Shown here: positions 51,722 through 64,000 of the stretch, in pieces
Layout of the letters: each line of letters starts with the position of its first letter
How positions within the stretch are numbered: the first letter of the stretch is position 1
NCBI GenBank assembly: GCA_920105625.2
Contig: OV050030.1
Span: 136,947,918 to 137,011,917 of the forward strand
DNA from: Clusia tigrina
Lineage: Eukaryota; Arthropoda; Insecta; Diptera; Clusiidae
Direction of reading: 5' to 3'
Length of the DNA stretch: 64,000 nt
Translations under genes and position numbers: made by a program
Notes under the pieces: generated by a model
Told to the model about the DNA's origin: nothing
Database searches by the model: none
The model's input: only the letters and a program-made list of their open reading frames with translations

Positions 51722-53248
51722 GGGGAAGTGTTTCCAGTCCGGTTGCTCAATTCTGAAAGTGGGAAGAAATTTTGTTAGTTGAGGAAGTACTATGCCTTGA
51801 GTGTTGATTAGTGTTGACTAGCTATGATTGGCATACTAGTTGCTTCCACCATTCCAGAAATTTCGAACTTAGCTCGTTGAAACGGGAGCCTCAGCCGCTT
51901 CTGCACTTTAGAAGCGATGAATGTCATTTGGGAACCTTGCTCGATTCTCTATGGAGAATAGAATTGTGGGAAGTAACACTCTCTCTTCATTTGTAGTTAA
52001 TAGAGACTGCACTTCTGGTTTGGGTTGCGCATTTGATGAGCTGGACTGCTCGCTGGTGGTATTGAGATTTTGAATCCTTTTTGACTAGGAGCCATCACAT
52101 TCCGCTGGCAGTTAGGAACAGTATTACTTTGTATATGAAGCATCGAATGATGCTTATTTAGGAAATTTATACAAGTATGCTAGGGGAAACAATTTTCTCA
52201 CAGGTGGTTCTCTCGCACGACTTTCACCCTGTCTCGAGCGGACAACTTAACTTATTGAACTTCTTGCAGTATCTTATCGCATGAGTGGCGGGACAGATTG
52301 GACAGGAATAGGTTGTACTGCCTTCGGTGCGGAAGTTCTGGAAACTGCTGCGATTTTTATTCGAATCTGCTGGTAAGAAACTCGTTCATCTGATGCTACT
52401 TCGGAAGATCCTAACGGCAACTACGGGATTATTCCCACATGGATCGGAATTCCTCTGGCAGTTTCGTGGTACAGATATATACTAGTATTGGGTCTTAATT
52501 ATCCGTCAGCACACCTTGGGAAGCTAAGACAGACTGAGAATCGTTTATAGCGTTCTGAAGATTTTCAAGTGCTTTGCTAATTTCAAAACTGATACTACTG
52601 AGATTCAAAATCTATTTGATCTGCTTGTCAACCAGTAATCTGCAATTTTCAAATCGGGCTTTCAATTCATTCCAAGCCAGAATAAAGTTCACATTATTCA
52701 GGGCATATTGCTTCACAATTGCTCCGGTTTTTCTGGCAGTTTTGTTTCGGCGATAATACAATTTTAGGGTGGTTAATGTATACCGCCGTAAACATGTAAC
52801 GGAATGATGGCCACTTTCATACCCATCGGAAAATATTTCGGTATAACAAGTGGAACATTCAAACACAATGAATTCCGAAATCTGATCTATTGTATTATAC
52901 TCTCGCTCCTGGAAGAGTTCCATTTTATTTTGAGCTACCAACTTGAAACCGCTTGGTAGGTCGTCATCCGGAGTTAGTCCAACGCTTCACATTTTCGTAA
53001 TTCCCGTTCAAGTCTTCGAGATATGCCTTGAGCAGAGGAGGCATCGGGAGCTCTTCGATGGGAACTGAATTAAATTTGGTATAGAAATATATAAAATTTT
53101 CTGCTTCAAATATAAAAATCACTAACGAGGAACCATAATCTCGATCCTTCTGTTCTCTCGTTACTTTCGAAGTTTTGGTCATGGCCCTTTTGGGAATTGC
53201 GTATACTTTGTCCACCCACTTACAAACAGTCATGTGATATAGAACCAT
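51722..53248 (-). pseudogene. Second BEL copy: gag region
   Basis: Frames 52964-53248 and 52612-52941 encode gag-like helical sequence (LLKAYLEDLNGNYENVKRW; MELFQEREYNTIDQISEF; WNELKARFENCRLLVDKQIK). Between 51722 and 52600 the protein is in fragments, with zinc-knuckle traces near 52200-52330. The likely Gag start is at 53248. Confidence 0.7.
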
Positions 53249-54929
53249 AGTTCACACATACATACATACATGCATTTTCTCGCGGTCAACAAACCAAACG
53301 AACATCTGCACAAAAGCAGAGTACGAAAATGTTAACCACTTTACTGCGTTCAGGACCAGGGCAGTGCACTAAGCAAGACCAAAAGGGTTTTTGTTTATGC
53401 TGCACAATTCGAAGAAAATTATTATTGAAAATTGAAATTGGGTGAAATGAAAGCAGATTATATGGCATAAGGCGATTGTAAGGCTGCCCCATAAGAACAC
53501 ATGTATTGATTAGATATAAATACCACTGCTTGTGAAAAATAAAAACAGAATTCATTGATCAGAAGAAGACTGTAGTCTTTTAATTCTCAATGGTGAGCGG
53601 ACCTCTACGCTACTTAAAATAAAGAGGCAATAAAACAATAAGGCCATTCGCCTGTTTTATGAGCGGTACCACCCCGCTGGTTAAACATTTAATGAGATCG
53701 CTTGCAACGGTTCGCTCCTAGGAGCCTAGATTATTTCAGATCCAAATTATTTACTTTTGCTCAAAGATTAGTAAACAAAGCCTTTACGTGCGCCTAAACC
53801 TTCCGCGTTAAGATGTTCAGCGCCGGTGTCAACCACGACAAGTAGAATTTTGTGCTCATCATCGTTACCCGCATGTTTTTCCTTTGTTCTATTCGCGGCA
53901 TATTGCTCGAAAAATGATTTCGGGATCTGGCATATATGCAGCGAAATGAACTCAAAAGCCCAACAACCAATCAGTAGTTAACCGAAATATATAAAATATT
54001 TACAAAATAGAAATAATAATAAACAATAGAAATATTTATAGAAATAGAAATAAACAATAGAAATATTTGTTTTTTTTCTTGCTTTTACGTGTATTACTAG
54101 AAGAGGTTAATCACAATATACTGAAATTCGATAAGGGAATTTGCTGAAATTTGAAGAAACACAGAGGAAGGTAGAAAGAAAATAAAAAATCTTGTTTTTT
54201 GACTATCGCAGCGAAAGTCAAAAGGCAAGCAACCAACTATGTAAACAAGCACAGCATATCTCAATTAAAATTTTATTTTATTTTTTATACAATGTATCAT
54301 ACACGTATTTAATGGTGCATCCACAACACTGAGAGGTTCGAAGTAATACATAGAGAGAGAGAGAGAGAGTTAGCCCAAACCTCTCATTCAAAATGTACGC
54401 TTCCACGAAACGTTACCACACAGTTACATCAACCGTAAACTCGCGTTGCCTACTTTACTAACACATATAAGCACATATACGTTTGTACCGCAAACAATGA
54501 CCGCTGATTTAAGATACTGAGACATATACCAACGAGTCAAAATATGTATATTCCTTCTTCTATCGGTTTGGAAAAAAGGGGCAGAGGGCTAAAGGACGGA
54601 CAATGTCAAATGACTTAGAAAGTGGTTGTGATGATTTGCGTTTATATATGGCCATACCTACCACGCCTCCTTCTGGTACCTACCAGCTCAATCGCACATA
54701 CTTAGTATTGTTGTGAGTCAGAATCAAGCTACCTGCGTGTAGTTGACTCACAGCACCAGCTCTTAACAGATACTACACAACTGGTGTAGTTAACATTTAA
54801 GAAATATTCACACACATGCTTTTAGGGTGCGTTAAGTATTATAGCGTTTATTATGTAAACTTTTAAGGTATTACAGTTCCGGTCTTGGGTTGACATTAGC
54901 CTATAGAATGCACCATCGACATTCTTGTA
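53249..54929. other. Leader-like and AT-rich DNA with microsatellites, no gene
   Basis: The first few hundred bases may be the BEL leader. A CATACATACATACATG run is at 53259-53275 and a GA run at 54352-54370. Near 54590-54690 a reversed fragment of the repeat at 37.6 kb occurs (CCATACCTACCACGCCTCCT). No coding sequence is recognised. Confidence 0.5.
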
Positions 54930-55790
54930 TTGAGTAGGTCCGTTGGCTTGACCCCATCAGAAATACTATCTTCATTAAGGTTGACGAAAGAATCCTTCTT
55001 AACGATCCTTGTTGCAGTATGATGAACCAAGCTCTATAGGGAGACTTCCGCAGACGCATCGGTAATTTGAACTCTGACCGGATAGCACTTATTTTTTGTT
55101 AATAATAATGCATCATATGTTGGATATATGTTTGAATTTCTATGTAGTACCAAATTGTAGTAATTTGTACGAGTTCTTTGTAAAATTCCCGTAAACGTAA
55201 AGAGCCAAAGCTTCATCAGGAGTGTAATAGCATTATTGGACTTAGAAGCAATAGTTTTTTTAATCTTTGCTGCCATCTATCTCAGTATAAGAATGAAGCA
55301 CATGCAACTTCTGATGCGTTTCTTATTCCTGCCTTATGTAAACTAACGCGGCTGACTGCTACAAGTTCTTTGCATGAAGTTTTATTCACAAGCTGTGAAA
55401 CTTTATTCACTTAGGTCTTTGAAGTACATTCTCGGAACTCCTCTGCAGATCTTCCAAGATTATTGCTTTTTGTTGCCGCAACTAATATAATGTCACAACC
55501 AATCTTTATTACGTTCTTCAAAATTTTATAACATTCTGTTGCAGTTCTTCCACTTTTCCACTACTTTCCATATGAAGTGGCTTCCATACTTGAAAGTTTG
55601 CTAGTAGGGACATTTTCATTGTGAAAAAGGCTGCGTTTGAAACATTCACTGAGCCTAAAAAGTGTATTAAGCAATAAACGGGCAAGAACGGGCAGATCAT
55701 TGTAAGCGTTTCACAACAATAAACCAAATTAATAAACCAGACAAGAACTAGACCGAATCCGATCGAATCCCATAAGTTGTACTCCACGAA
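54930..55790 (-). other. Degenerate coding-like sequence, family not recognised
   Basis: Two minus-strand frames stand out: 55034-55276 (MKLWLFTFTGILQRTRTNYY, NIYPTYDALLLTKNKCYPV, ITDASAEVSL) and 55518-55787. The first reads like a conserved protein, and its frame continues past the stop as SLVHHTATRIVKKD. I cannot name the family. A remnant of a transposon or giant-element gene is possible. Confidence 0.3.
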
Positions 55791-56094
55791 ACTATAGTAT
55801 ATAACACTTCAAATATACTATCACAAATGCTTCCTACTACAATACATTTCTATTAAACTAGATAAACACAGGCCACAAACATTTATGTTTTAGTAAATAC
55901 ACACCATCCATCTTCAAAAATAACTTACTATTGTTTAGCTTTAGTTGTGTGTAGCTTTAATTGTAGTATTTTGGCTTCGATGTACTTTCCCAAGATGAGA
56001 CGTTGAAGGCCAAGTTATTTCACATCACTTGCTTGTGGGATCATAACACCATTTAGAGATAAACGAGTGCATGTTTCGTGTCTCAAGGTAATCG

Positions 56095-57950
56095 TTAAGG
56101 TACACGTCTGATGTGATCCTTTAATTTTTGTGTTGGGATGTTGGAATCTTTATGGGAATATAAAATGTCTATATCATCTGGAAACGTAGATGTAGTCAGC
56201 TGGTTATCTGTTGGTAAATCACTTCTGTATAAGAAGTACAAAAACAGTCCAAGTATACTCCCCTGTGGTACTTCAGTCAGGATTTTGTAGGTGTTTGTCA
56301 AATGGGTTTTATGTTTGATATTAAATTGGACTTAAATTGGAAAGAAATAGTACTTCAAAATGTTACTATATTCGGGAAGGTGGTTCTGAATTTTGTAGAT
56401 GAGACCCTCATGCCAAACCTTATAGAACGCTTATACAACATCAACAAAAATCCCACAGCAATATTTTTTATTCTCCAAAGCGTCACTAATTACTGCAGAT
56501 ATTCTGTGGACTTGCTCTATTGTACCGTGCTTCTCTTGAAACCCAAATTGGTGTTGAGGGATCACTTCCCTTTTTTCCAAAAGTGGAGTGATATTATGGA
56601 GAAGACTTTAGAGGGGCTTATTGGTCTAAATGATGCTATTTGTGTTGGATCCTTTCCTGGTTTATTAATCATTATAATAACGGACAATATCCAAAAATTT
56701 GGGAAGTAACTTAGTCTTAGCAGAGCATTAAAATGAATAATTGCTATATTTGATAGTTCCTTCAGCATTTTTTTTGTGATAAGGTCGTGGCCTAGAGCTA
56801 TTTTTGGACTTATTTCCTTCCGCACAATCAATTTCACTTCCTTAATTTTAATCTTTGGGTGTCGTTTCGCTTGTCATACATTCAGAGGTGTTAGGGGTAC
56901 TTCGGTCTGTACACATGTTGGAGATGATCTGCAAAGGCTTCACTCTTTTCTGCATAGTTTTTTGCCCAAATACCATCGGAAAGTTTTATAGACGGTTCCC
57001 ACTACCGCTTCGTTTTACTTACAGCTTATCATAGCGAGTAGTTGGTATCTGCGTATTTTGCAGCTCTTGTGTGACACTTGTCAATTTTTGTTTTAACCAA
57101 GGGGATCTGAACTATTGCCATTCTCGTCTCAGTTTCCGTTTTTCTTTTATCATTCTTTGAACTTTCATATTCATTCTACGGCCTTTCATATTTCTTAAAT
57201 TTCAACCAGTTTGCTAATCGATTGGTTCAATTGTCTAGTTTGGCTTCTATTTGAGGATGAGAGGCAAGGGTCGAGATAACTGGCGAATAGTCATAGGAGA
57301 GGTCATAACAAGCTTCTGCTGAAATGAGGTGTTGGTTGGTAATGCCAAAGTCTATTAAATCTGGTATTTTAATACGATCAGACGACCAGTATGTAGGTTT
57401 ACCAGATGATATAAAATCCATTTTCCGGTTTCGAAGCATTGTGTGTGTTTGGCGTTGTAGTCTACCGCAACAAGAAATCTATGTCCAAGGCTATTGAAGA
57501 AGTCATTGAACTGTTGTGAAGTTATTTTAAACTTTGAAGGACAGTATATTGAGGAAATTGCTATGTTGGTCACCATCTCTTTAAGACATATGGATATAGC
57601 TTGGAGGAAGATTTGCAATGATCTTCGATTAGGTGATGTTTTAATCTGTCGTTAATAAGGATCCCAGTGCCACCACATATTTTGTGTCATAGAAGTGGTA
57701 TCCACTGACTTCAAAATTATTTTTAGAAGTTAGATTGGTTTACGAAATGAGCATGTTTTTGTCAAGTAGAAAAGTGTGCAACTCAAATTTGTGCTAGCTA
57801 ACGCCATCTGGATTCCAATGACAGATTCTGAGAGTGTACAATTTTTTGACATTACCATCTGGAGGATTTGAGTTTGGTTACGCATCATTTCCTGCATCAT
57901 TCCTATCATTGAAAATATAAGCTGGTTTAGAGTTTTTGCAAGTGTGGAGA
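56095..57950 (-). pseudogene. Jockey ORF2: endonuclease and reverse transcriptase
   Basis: Endonuclease pieces: ISSIYCPSKFKITSQQFNDF, FLVAVDYNAKHTQCF (frame 57355-57618), then MDFISSGKPTYWSSD and IPDLIDFGI (57227-57439). RT pieces: KIALGHDLITKKMLKEL, IIMINKPGKDPTQIASFRPI (56562-56837) and EVPQGSILGLFLYFLY (56095-56301). The catalytic FADD has become FPDD (STFPDDIDIL), so this RT is dead even apart from its frameshifts. Confidence 0.9.
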
Positions 57951-58049
57951 CTATTTTTTCTAAATTATTGGTTTATGGTTCTACACTCGGTAGCCCTGTT
58001 TTAACAATATTGGCGTAGCTAGTAATATCTTGTGTTCGACATGTCTCAG

Positions 58050-59030
58050 TGGATTTGAAACTATAATGTTGTTGTTTTTGTTCCGGCTAACAACGCATTT
58101 TTTCTTCAACTTCTACATATACTGGGCAGCCCCTGTAGTTCGCTTTACGTGAATCTCCACAGTTGCTATATTTTTTTAAATGTCTTGTTTGGGTGAATTG
58201 CTTCAGGATGTTACATGGAGATCACCATAGAAAGCACACACACTTGGGAACTCGCAAAAAGATTTTGTGTGCCCAAACTCTTGACAGTTTTGGCATTGGA
58301 TTGGTCCACTCCATTTCCGAGCTTCTTCCACTGTGATTTTACGATGCAAAAGATATGCAAGTTGTAAATCGGATGATTTTCACTTTTTTAAGCTTCATAG
58401 CTGAAGGCTCTAGTTCAAGACGGTAAAGTGGTTGCGGTACTTTTTCTCCATTTAAGATATTGAATACAAATTTAGCGACGAAGCCTGCTGCTTTTAAATA
58501 CTGCTTTATTTCGTTGATATCTAAGCCGGGTTCAATGCTCTTTAACACGACTGTTAATCCTTTTTGTGACTTGAGTTAGTATTTGTAAAAACTTTTTCCC
58601 AATTTGTGAAGTTCAACAGAAACTTTCCTAAAATTTTTCTCCTCGTAGATTTGTAGCTTTGTTTCGCTTATACTGCCTTTTGTTAAAGGACTGCATGAAT
58701 AGTTTGTTCTCCTATCAGCTGTGAAATTTTTTTTACTAAAGTGTGTATTTTTTTTACGAATATATATTGGAGGTGAAATTGGAATACGAGCTGGTGGACC
58801 ATGATTTTCCAAGTCTTTATCAAGAAGAGCAAATCTGTTCTAACTTGGGGTACCATTGTTGCTTGAGCTACTTATTTGTTTAGCAGAGTCAGATATTTTC
58901 GCAGGTTGAAGTGTTAATATCGCATTTTTTGCCGGTCTTTTGTTTCGGTTTTTTTGTGGACTTAACTTTCGCTTTACCTGCATAAAGCGATCTATGCCAG
59001 TCCATATTGTTGCAACATTTCTTGCCACAT
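58050..59030 (-). pseudogene. Jockey ORF1 (gag-like, zinc knuckles)
   Basis: Frames 58840-59028, 58576-58812 and 58339-58548 give a basic N-terminal half, then LKSIEPGLDINEIKQYLKAA and GEKVPQPLYRLELEP, the PRE_C2HC-type region, then KWSGPIQCQNCQEFGHTKSF with a CCHC knuckle near 58290. ORF1 proteins bind LINE RNA. Several stops and frame changes interrupt it. Confidence 0.85.
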
Positions 59031-59130
59031 TAGGTTTCCCACCACCTATTGTTGTCGGTATAATTTTATCACCACCTGTTCTGACACCATGGTTTGTTTC
59101 TTTTTCTAAAGAGAGGAGAGAGGCGTTTTC

Positions 59131-59519
59131 TGGTAAATTTCCCGCTGAATAATTTATCAGTGCTGGAGTTGTAGTTAGTGCACTGGTACATATTGATTGT
59201 TTGTAAGAAAACGTTGTAGTAGTGGCTGCATTCTATGAGGCAAGAGTTGTAATGACTCTGTTTGGCGTTCTAAAGGCAATGGAGATGGACGGGGCACCAT
59301 GGATTTCTACGCATTGTATTGTTGTGTTCTCTTGTAAGTTGATTGGGACACTCAGAACGTTATGCACATAAGGAAATTTTTGTTGTTCGTGAGCCATCGC
59401 TACATTATGGGTCAGTTCTGCACAGCCACTGCGTTTCGTCTGATCTTGCGGAGAGAGTGCACTGAAGGGAGAGCACGCTCTTTGATTTGATATGCCTGTT
59501 GCGCTATATACTGCTGTAA
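59131..59519. other. No gene recognised
   Basis: Sequence between the 5' end of the minus-strand Jockey LINE and the truncated plus-strand LINE. Part may be Jockey 5' UTR. Confidence 0.4.
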
Positions 59520-61010
59520 AAGAGCAGTTGGTGCACGATGGGGACTTCGTCCTCGAGTCGTGCTCTGGCTCTACACGGCCATCGTTGAACCAAACCTGTT
59601 ATACGGGTCGGTCTTCTGGTGGCAAGCTCTTGAAAAAGCCTGTAATATCAAACCCATTGATAAAATCAGAAGATCCATTGCTCTACTGATCACTGGCGCT
59701 CTTCGCAGCCACCTACGAAAGCCCTTTTTGCCATGCTGCACTGGCTCCCCTCGGGGATCCTGGTTAAGCAACAAGCCAAGCTGACAGCGATTAGACTTAA
59801 TGCTCTTTCGCACTGGCGCATAACCCTGACAGGCCATGCTTCAATTCTGAATCAGGACCCACCTGTCCCCAACTTTATCGATTATATGTCGGTCTATCCC
59901 GATTTGAACAGGGAATTCGACCTCACTATTCCAAGTCGAAGCGACTGGACCTCAGAAAACCGAATCGTCGGTGAAACAGTCGAAATCTACACCGACGGTT
60001 CCAAGCTCGGAGGTAGAGTCGGCAGCGGTATTTATTCCGACAAGCTGGACTTAAACATCTCCCTATGTCTCCCAGACCATTGCAGCGTTTTTCAAGCTGA
60101 GGTCATGGCCATTTACCACGCAGATGGATGCTGAGTAGTGATATCGGCGCAGTTGACGTATCTATCTTCTCAGACAGCCAGGCCGCCATTAAATCTCTTT
60201 TTGGCTCCACGGCCACATCAAGACTAGTTCATGAATGTCGAACATCTTTAAATGAGCTCGCAAGTTACTCTCGGGTGCACCTAGTCTGGGTTCCCGGACA
60301 CAGCGAAATCCCGGGAAACTGCGAGGCGGACGAGCTTGCCAAGGCAGGCACGCTAATGCACGACATTCACCCCTCTGTAAACATCGGCATTCCACTGGCA
60401 ACAGCCAAGCTCGAAATCAAACGGAAATATCTGGCTGACGCCTACAAATCCTGGGCTAACGAGGAATCCTGCCACACGGCTAGACTAACTTGGGCAAGCA
60501 TGGACAAAAACAGAACCAATAAACTTCTTCGACTTGACCGCGTATCACTGTCGACAACTGTGTCGGTTTTGACCGGCCACTGCATAATGGGACAGCACGC
60601 AGAAAGACTGGGCCTACCCTCAAATGACTTTTGCCGAGGCTGTGGCTTCGAGGAGGAGGACGAGACGGTTTTCCACCTCTTATGCCACTGCCCATCCTTG
60701 AGCAGAAGAAGAATTCGCACCTTTGGTGCCCCCTTTCTTACAAGCCTGACAGAGCTGTCATCCATTAATATTAGGGACATAGCCAGGTTCATCAAAGTAT
60801 CAGGATGGTTTCCTGAAACATGACAGGGGAGTCGTTCCTTTCCAGGCGCTGTCCTTGCGCTGACTATCACCATCCCAAGTATGGGAACCTTTTTAATCAG
60901 TGCTTGAACGGCGCCACACCGTGGTATCACAATGGGCCATTATGTGTGCTCAAGTGTGCTTTTGGCAAACTGGGCGGCCACTCCAACCTACCTACCTACC
61001 TGCTGTTTTT
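59520..61010 (+). mobile_element. LOA/I-like LINE with RNase H, 5'-truncated
   Basis: The copy starts in the RT thumb and ends after a GC-rich 3' UTR at CCTACCTACCTACC (60984-61001), a short tandem-repeat tail. It is much more GC-rich than the flanks. RNase H after RT places it among LOA-, I- or R1-related groups; the clade is not certain. Confidence 0.83.
59525..60823 (+). pseudogene. LINE ORF2 C-terminal part: RT end, RNase H, zinc knuckle
   Basis: Frames 59560-59784, 59733-60134 and 60128-60823 follow each other. RT end: VVLWLYTAIVEPNLLYGSVF as separate frames allow, and RSIALLITGALRS. RNase H keeps its acidic residues: EIYTDGSKLGGRVGSGIY (Asp), CSVFQAEVMAI (Glu), SIFSDSQAAIKSL (Asp), WVPGHSEIPGNCEADELAKA (Asp). 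The C-terminal knuckle is CRGCGFEEEDETVFHLLCHC. Two frameshifts near 59735 and 60120 are the only breaks, so the copy is fairly young. Confidence 0.9.
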
Positions 61011-61267
61011 TCCAATATTTGAGTGTTCTTACGCTCGCGCTGCAACGAGCGCAACATACTAATTTTGGCGAACTTATGGATTTATATATTTATTGGTATT
61101 GACCGTTTTACTTTTACCGGCAATTTTATTTTAAATGTTTATCACTTAAATATTAATAAAATGCAGACCAATATAATCACTTAATCACTAGTGAACATAA
61201 GTGCCAATGAAACGCGCTATCGTATTTAATACTTTTTAGTTTGAAATTTATGTAACTTCCAAGCGGA
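61011..61267. other. AT-rich linker, possible Gypsy leader
   Basis: AT-rich sequence before the Gypsy pol frames. No LTR or coding region is proven. Confidence 0.35.
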
Positions 61268-61451
61268 GTGAAAATAAACCGTACCGCACACAAACTTGAA
61301 ACTTGTTTATTTCAAGAAACAAGAAATGTGAAGTTTAAAACAGGGAAAACGAAAATTATCCAGTTTTACGACAAAGTCGAACAAAAGTTAGCATTGATAA
61401 TAAATAAAAAGTTAATGCTCTATAAGGGAAACAACAACCTAATTTCATCTC

Positions 61452-62900
61452 TTGGGCACAAGTATAGACTGTTTTCCTTGGGAGTCACGATATGAACTAA
61501 ATAAACCCTTAGGAAATGGTTTATTTAAAATCAAAGCCCACAGATATTATATCTGCATTAGCAATCGCTTTTTTACTTTACCTTATAAAACAAACTTTGA
61601 AGCCACTATACGTACTAAATCCGAAGATCCTATATATACAAAAACGTATACATATCCTATCCCATTTTCTCGTTTTATAAATAAGGAAACACAAAGATTA
61701 CCGAAAGATGGTATCATACGCCAACCTCGAAGTCCATTTAAATGTCCAATGTGGGTAGTTCCAAATAAACCTCTTGATGAAGAAGGAAACAAGGAACTTC
61801 GTATGGTTGTTGATTTTCAAAAATTAAATGAAGTTACAATCGCTGATAAATACTAATGCCCAATTCGACTGTTATTCTGTAAAATTTAGGCATGGAAAAT
61901 TTTTCACAACCTTAGATCTGAAAAGCGGATTTCACCAAATAAAGTTGTCCGAAAAAGATAGAGAAAATTCTACATTTTCAGTAATCAATAGTAAGTACGA
62001 GTTTGATTTAAAAAATGCACCTAATACTTTCCAGCGTGCCATTGATGAAATTTTGCGAGAAGGAATCGGAAATATTTGTCACGTCTACTTATATCGATGA
62101 TGTGATCAACTTTTCGCAAAATACACAACAGCACATTAAATATATCGAAATAGTCTTCAGAAAACTAATAGACGCAAATATCCGCATTTCGACAAAAAAT
62201 CCAATTTCTTTGAAAAAGAAGTCGAATTTTAGGTTTTGTCATTAACGAAAAAGTTATAAAAACATAACACACAAAAAATAAAGGATATTCTCAAATATAG
62301 GCAACCACATGCTATTCGTGCTCTTCAAGCTTTTATCGGTCTGTCCGGTTATTGCCGACGTTTTATTCGGGATTACGCACACTTTGCGAAACTATTTACA
62401 AATTACCTCAGGGGTGAAAACCATTAAAATTGAGTTAAATCCGGCAGCACTAGATGCTTTTAACAAAATTAAATGCGCCCTGACTTCTGAATACGTTTTT
62501 TTTACAACACCCTAATTATAGCAAACGATACCAACTTATCAACGGTGCATCGAGCGCAGCTTTGGGTGCAGTTCTTTTAGAAGCTGTGAAGAAGCTGTGT
62601 GACGCCAGTAACCTTCATTTCTAGGACATTAATTAAAGCTGAAGGTTCGTACACAACTAACGAGCGAGAGTTACTTGCCATGATTTGGAGACACCGGCTT
62701 TTATTTAATTATCTTTACAGGGCCACAGATATTCAATATTCAACACCTGTCATATTGTATTTCTGATAAAAATTCTAAAAGCAAAATCAAGATGTGGAGA
62801 TCTACTATCAAAGAATTCTCACCTAAAGTATGTTATAAAGCAGGAAAACAAAACAGAAGATGCTCTTTCGATACAACTTATCAATGCCATAGATCAGGAA
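61452..62900 (+). pseudogene. Gypsy reverse transcriptase and RNase H
   Basis: Frame 61452-61856 gives KDGIIRQPRSPFKCPMWVVP and LRMVVDFQKLNEVTI. Frame 61828-62100 gives FFTTLDLKSGFHQIKLSEKD and NAPNTFQRAIDEIL. The next frame has YIDDVINFSQ, the catalytic site in YIDD form, split by a frameshift at about 62090. RNase H traces follow near 62540-62740: LINGASSAALGAVL and YTTNERELLAMIWRH. The order is typical of Ty3/Gypsy pol. Confidence 0.92.
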
Positions 62901-63219
62901 GAAATAGAAACGGTGACCACTTGCCATAGTGAACGGTCATATATACGAGTATACCTTTACTATATTAAGTGTTAAAGCACCAATCAAAAGTTTTAGAAAT
63001 CTGATTATAACAACGGAAGGAGACCCATCCCATAAGAGGAAAATATTATATCAAATAAACATAAGACGTATTTGATTTAAAAATTTACGTAACCTAGTTG
63101 GCCTGTTGAAGGAGCAATCAACTCAAATGTAATTAACGGTATATATTGCAGAAAGCATATACTGTCAAAAACTCAAAACACTATTTTTAACTCTTTCCAA
63201 TCTGTAGCTGGATAGATGT

Positions 63220-64000
63220 TCCTCACGAAGATGATAATTTGGATATTATCTTTAAAGAGAATAATAGTGTTTATATAGCTTACAAAGAAAATTTACAGCA
63301 AATTCTAGAACACTACTATTTTCCAGACTTGACGAAAAAGTTAAGAGCATTTGTAAATGATTGTAGAATGTGCAATAAGTCAAAGTGTGACCGAAAGCAT
63401 ACGCAGCAAAAGATTGGCCTCTCTCCAATCCCCATAGAATTTATAGAAATCATATATATATAGCTATTAGCAATCCATAAAAATCTAGAGCAGCCCATTG
63501 ATATTAAACCTGCATTCCTGGAACTCATAAATTTCTTCTACCCTAAATTTATTGTAACGGATAATGAATGATCGTTTTCCAAATTTAATATTTCTCACCA
63601 CCAAACAAGTACAAGCAATGGACAAATCGAATTTTCTATTCCACTATAGTCGAAATTGCGAGGTGTTTTACGTCAAATAATGCGGTTATGGTTATTGACG
63701 ACTTAATACTTAATAGTACATATCTTTATCATACATTGGTCCATTCCGTCACGGGCCGTAAGCCATCAGATATTATGAAAGAACATGACCATGTTCTGAA
63801 AATCGAAATTAGAATATGCAATTTTCATAATTAACACCGAGTTAACAAAATTTTTCGAGCAGGTCAAAAAGTCCTTATAAAGGTTAATAAAAGGTAATGA
63901 AGTAAAATCAAGGGTGCATTCAAAGAAGCGGAAGAACAGGAAAATTTAAGTTCTAAAGTAAGATTAATTGATAATCGAATTATCCAGAAAGATAATTGTT
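63220..64000 (+). pseudogene. Gypsy integrase, partial
   Basis: Frame 63239-63463 has the zinc-module end: YIAYKENLQQILEHYYFPDL and CRMCNKSKCDRKHTQQKIGL. After a stop, the core is in pieces: FIVTDNE near 63550 (second catalytic Asp) and HHQTSTSNGQIEF near 63600 (Glu region). The C terminus continues to the window edge (FFEQVKKSLIKVNKR). Stops make it non-functional. Confidence 0.87.

Larger units (their letters stand above)
56040..59130 (-). mobile_element. Jockey-clade LINE, old copy with ORF1 and ORF2
   Basis: Reading leftward, ORF1 (59030-58050) is followed by ORF2 endonuclease and RT (57950-56040). The proteins resemble the Jockey-clade LINE at 43.2-45.8 kb. The 3' end is lost. Stops and frameshifts are frequent. 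Confidence 0.85.
61268..64000 (+). mobile_element. Ty3/Gypsy element pol region, running off the window
   Basis: RT, RNase H and integrase parts lie in order on the plus strand with frequent frame breaks. No LTR is visible on the left, and the right end is beyond the window. Confidence 0.88.

Overview
The window looks like repeat-rich nuclear DNA of a higher fly, most likely a tephritid. Three things point there: a nuclear copy of dipteran mitochondrial DNA with the fly gene order; a DD41D mariner transposase of the kind I associate with the 'rosa' group of fruit flies; and exons of the fly gene trithorax-related (trr) with short introns of 54-62 bp. Nearly all other coding sequence is decayed transposable element, which suggests heterochromatin, a sex chromosome or a repeat-filled gene neighbourhood. 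Species and chromosome cannot be told from the sequence.

Layout. 1-1.6 kb: BEL/Pao retroelement 3' part (integrase, DUF5641, env-like). 2.3-3.3 kb: 5' end of a non-LTR element on the minus strand. 3.3-15.2 kb: a nuclear mitochondrial insertion (NUMT) made of two mtDNA pieces joined head to head: rrnL-trnL1-nad1-trnS2-cob(3') on one mtDNA strand, then nad2(3')-W-C-Y-cox1-L2-cox2-K-atp8-atp6-cox3-G-nad3-A-N-S1-E-F on the other. It was later hit by a copia element, an R1-clade LINE and two tRNA-derived SINEs, each with recognisable target-site duplications. 15.3-22.3 kb: Ty3/Gypsy elements on the minus strand, including an I-clade LINE inserted in gag and two short ORFs ahead of gag. 23.3-24.6 kb: a 1,304-bp mariner with TIRs and TA duplication, next to weak candidate host exons. 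25.9-30.9 kb: a BEL fragment with its 3' LTR between two copies of a 0.55-0.6 kb repeat. 31.7-36.6 kb: trr terminal exons (minus strand, apparently intact) flanked by PIF/Harbinger sequences, one of which hosts a Penelope-like fragment. 37.5-39 kb: a ~410-bp-period repeat block. 39.2-41.3 kb: RTE-like LINE. 41.3-43 kb: Gypsy 3' end with a nested SINE. 43.2-45.8 kb: Jockey-clade LINE. 45.8-53.3 kb: three BEL fragments, all minus. 56-59.1 kb: second, more decayed Jockey-clade LINE (minus). 59.5-61 kb: LOA/I-like LINE with RNase H. 61.3-64 kb: Gypsy pol, running off the window.

The only convincing host gene is trr. Its last four exons (second half of FYRN, FYRC, SET, post-SET) keep reading frame, splice sites, catalytic motifs and a poly(A) signal. 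The rest of the gene is not visible in the 30 kb upstream, so this is either a gene with very large repeat-filled introns or a partial duplicate. The nested order gives a relative history: the NUMT inserted first, then copia, R1-like LINE and SINEs landed in it.
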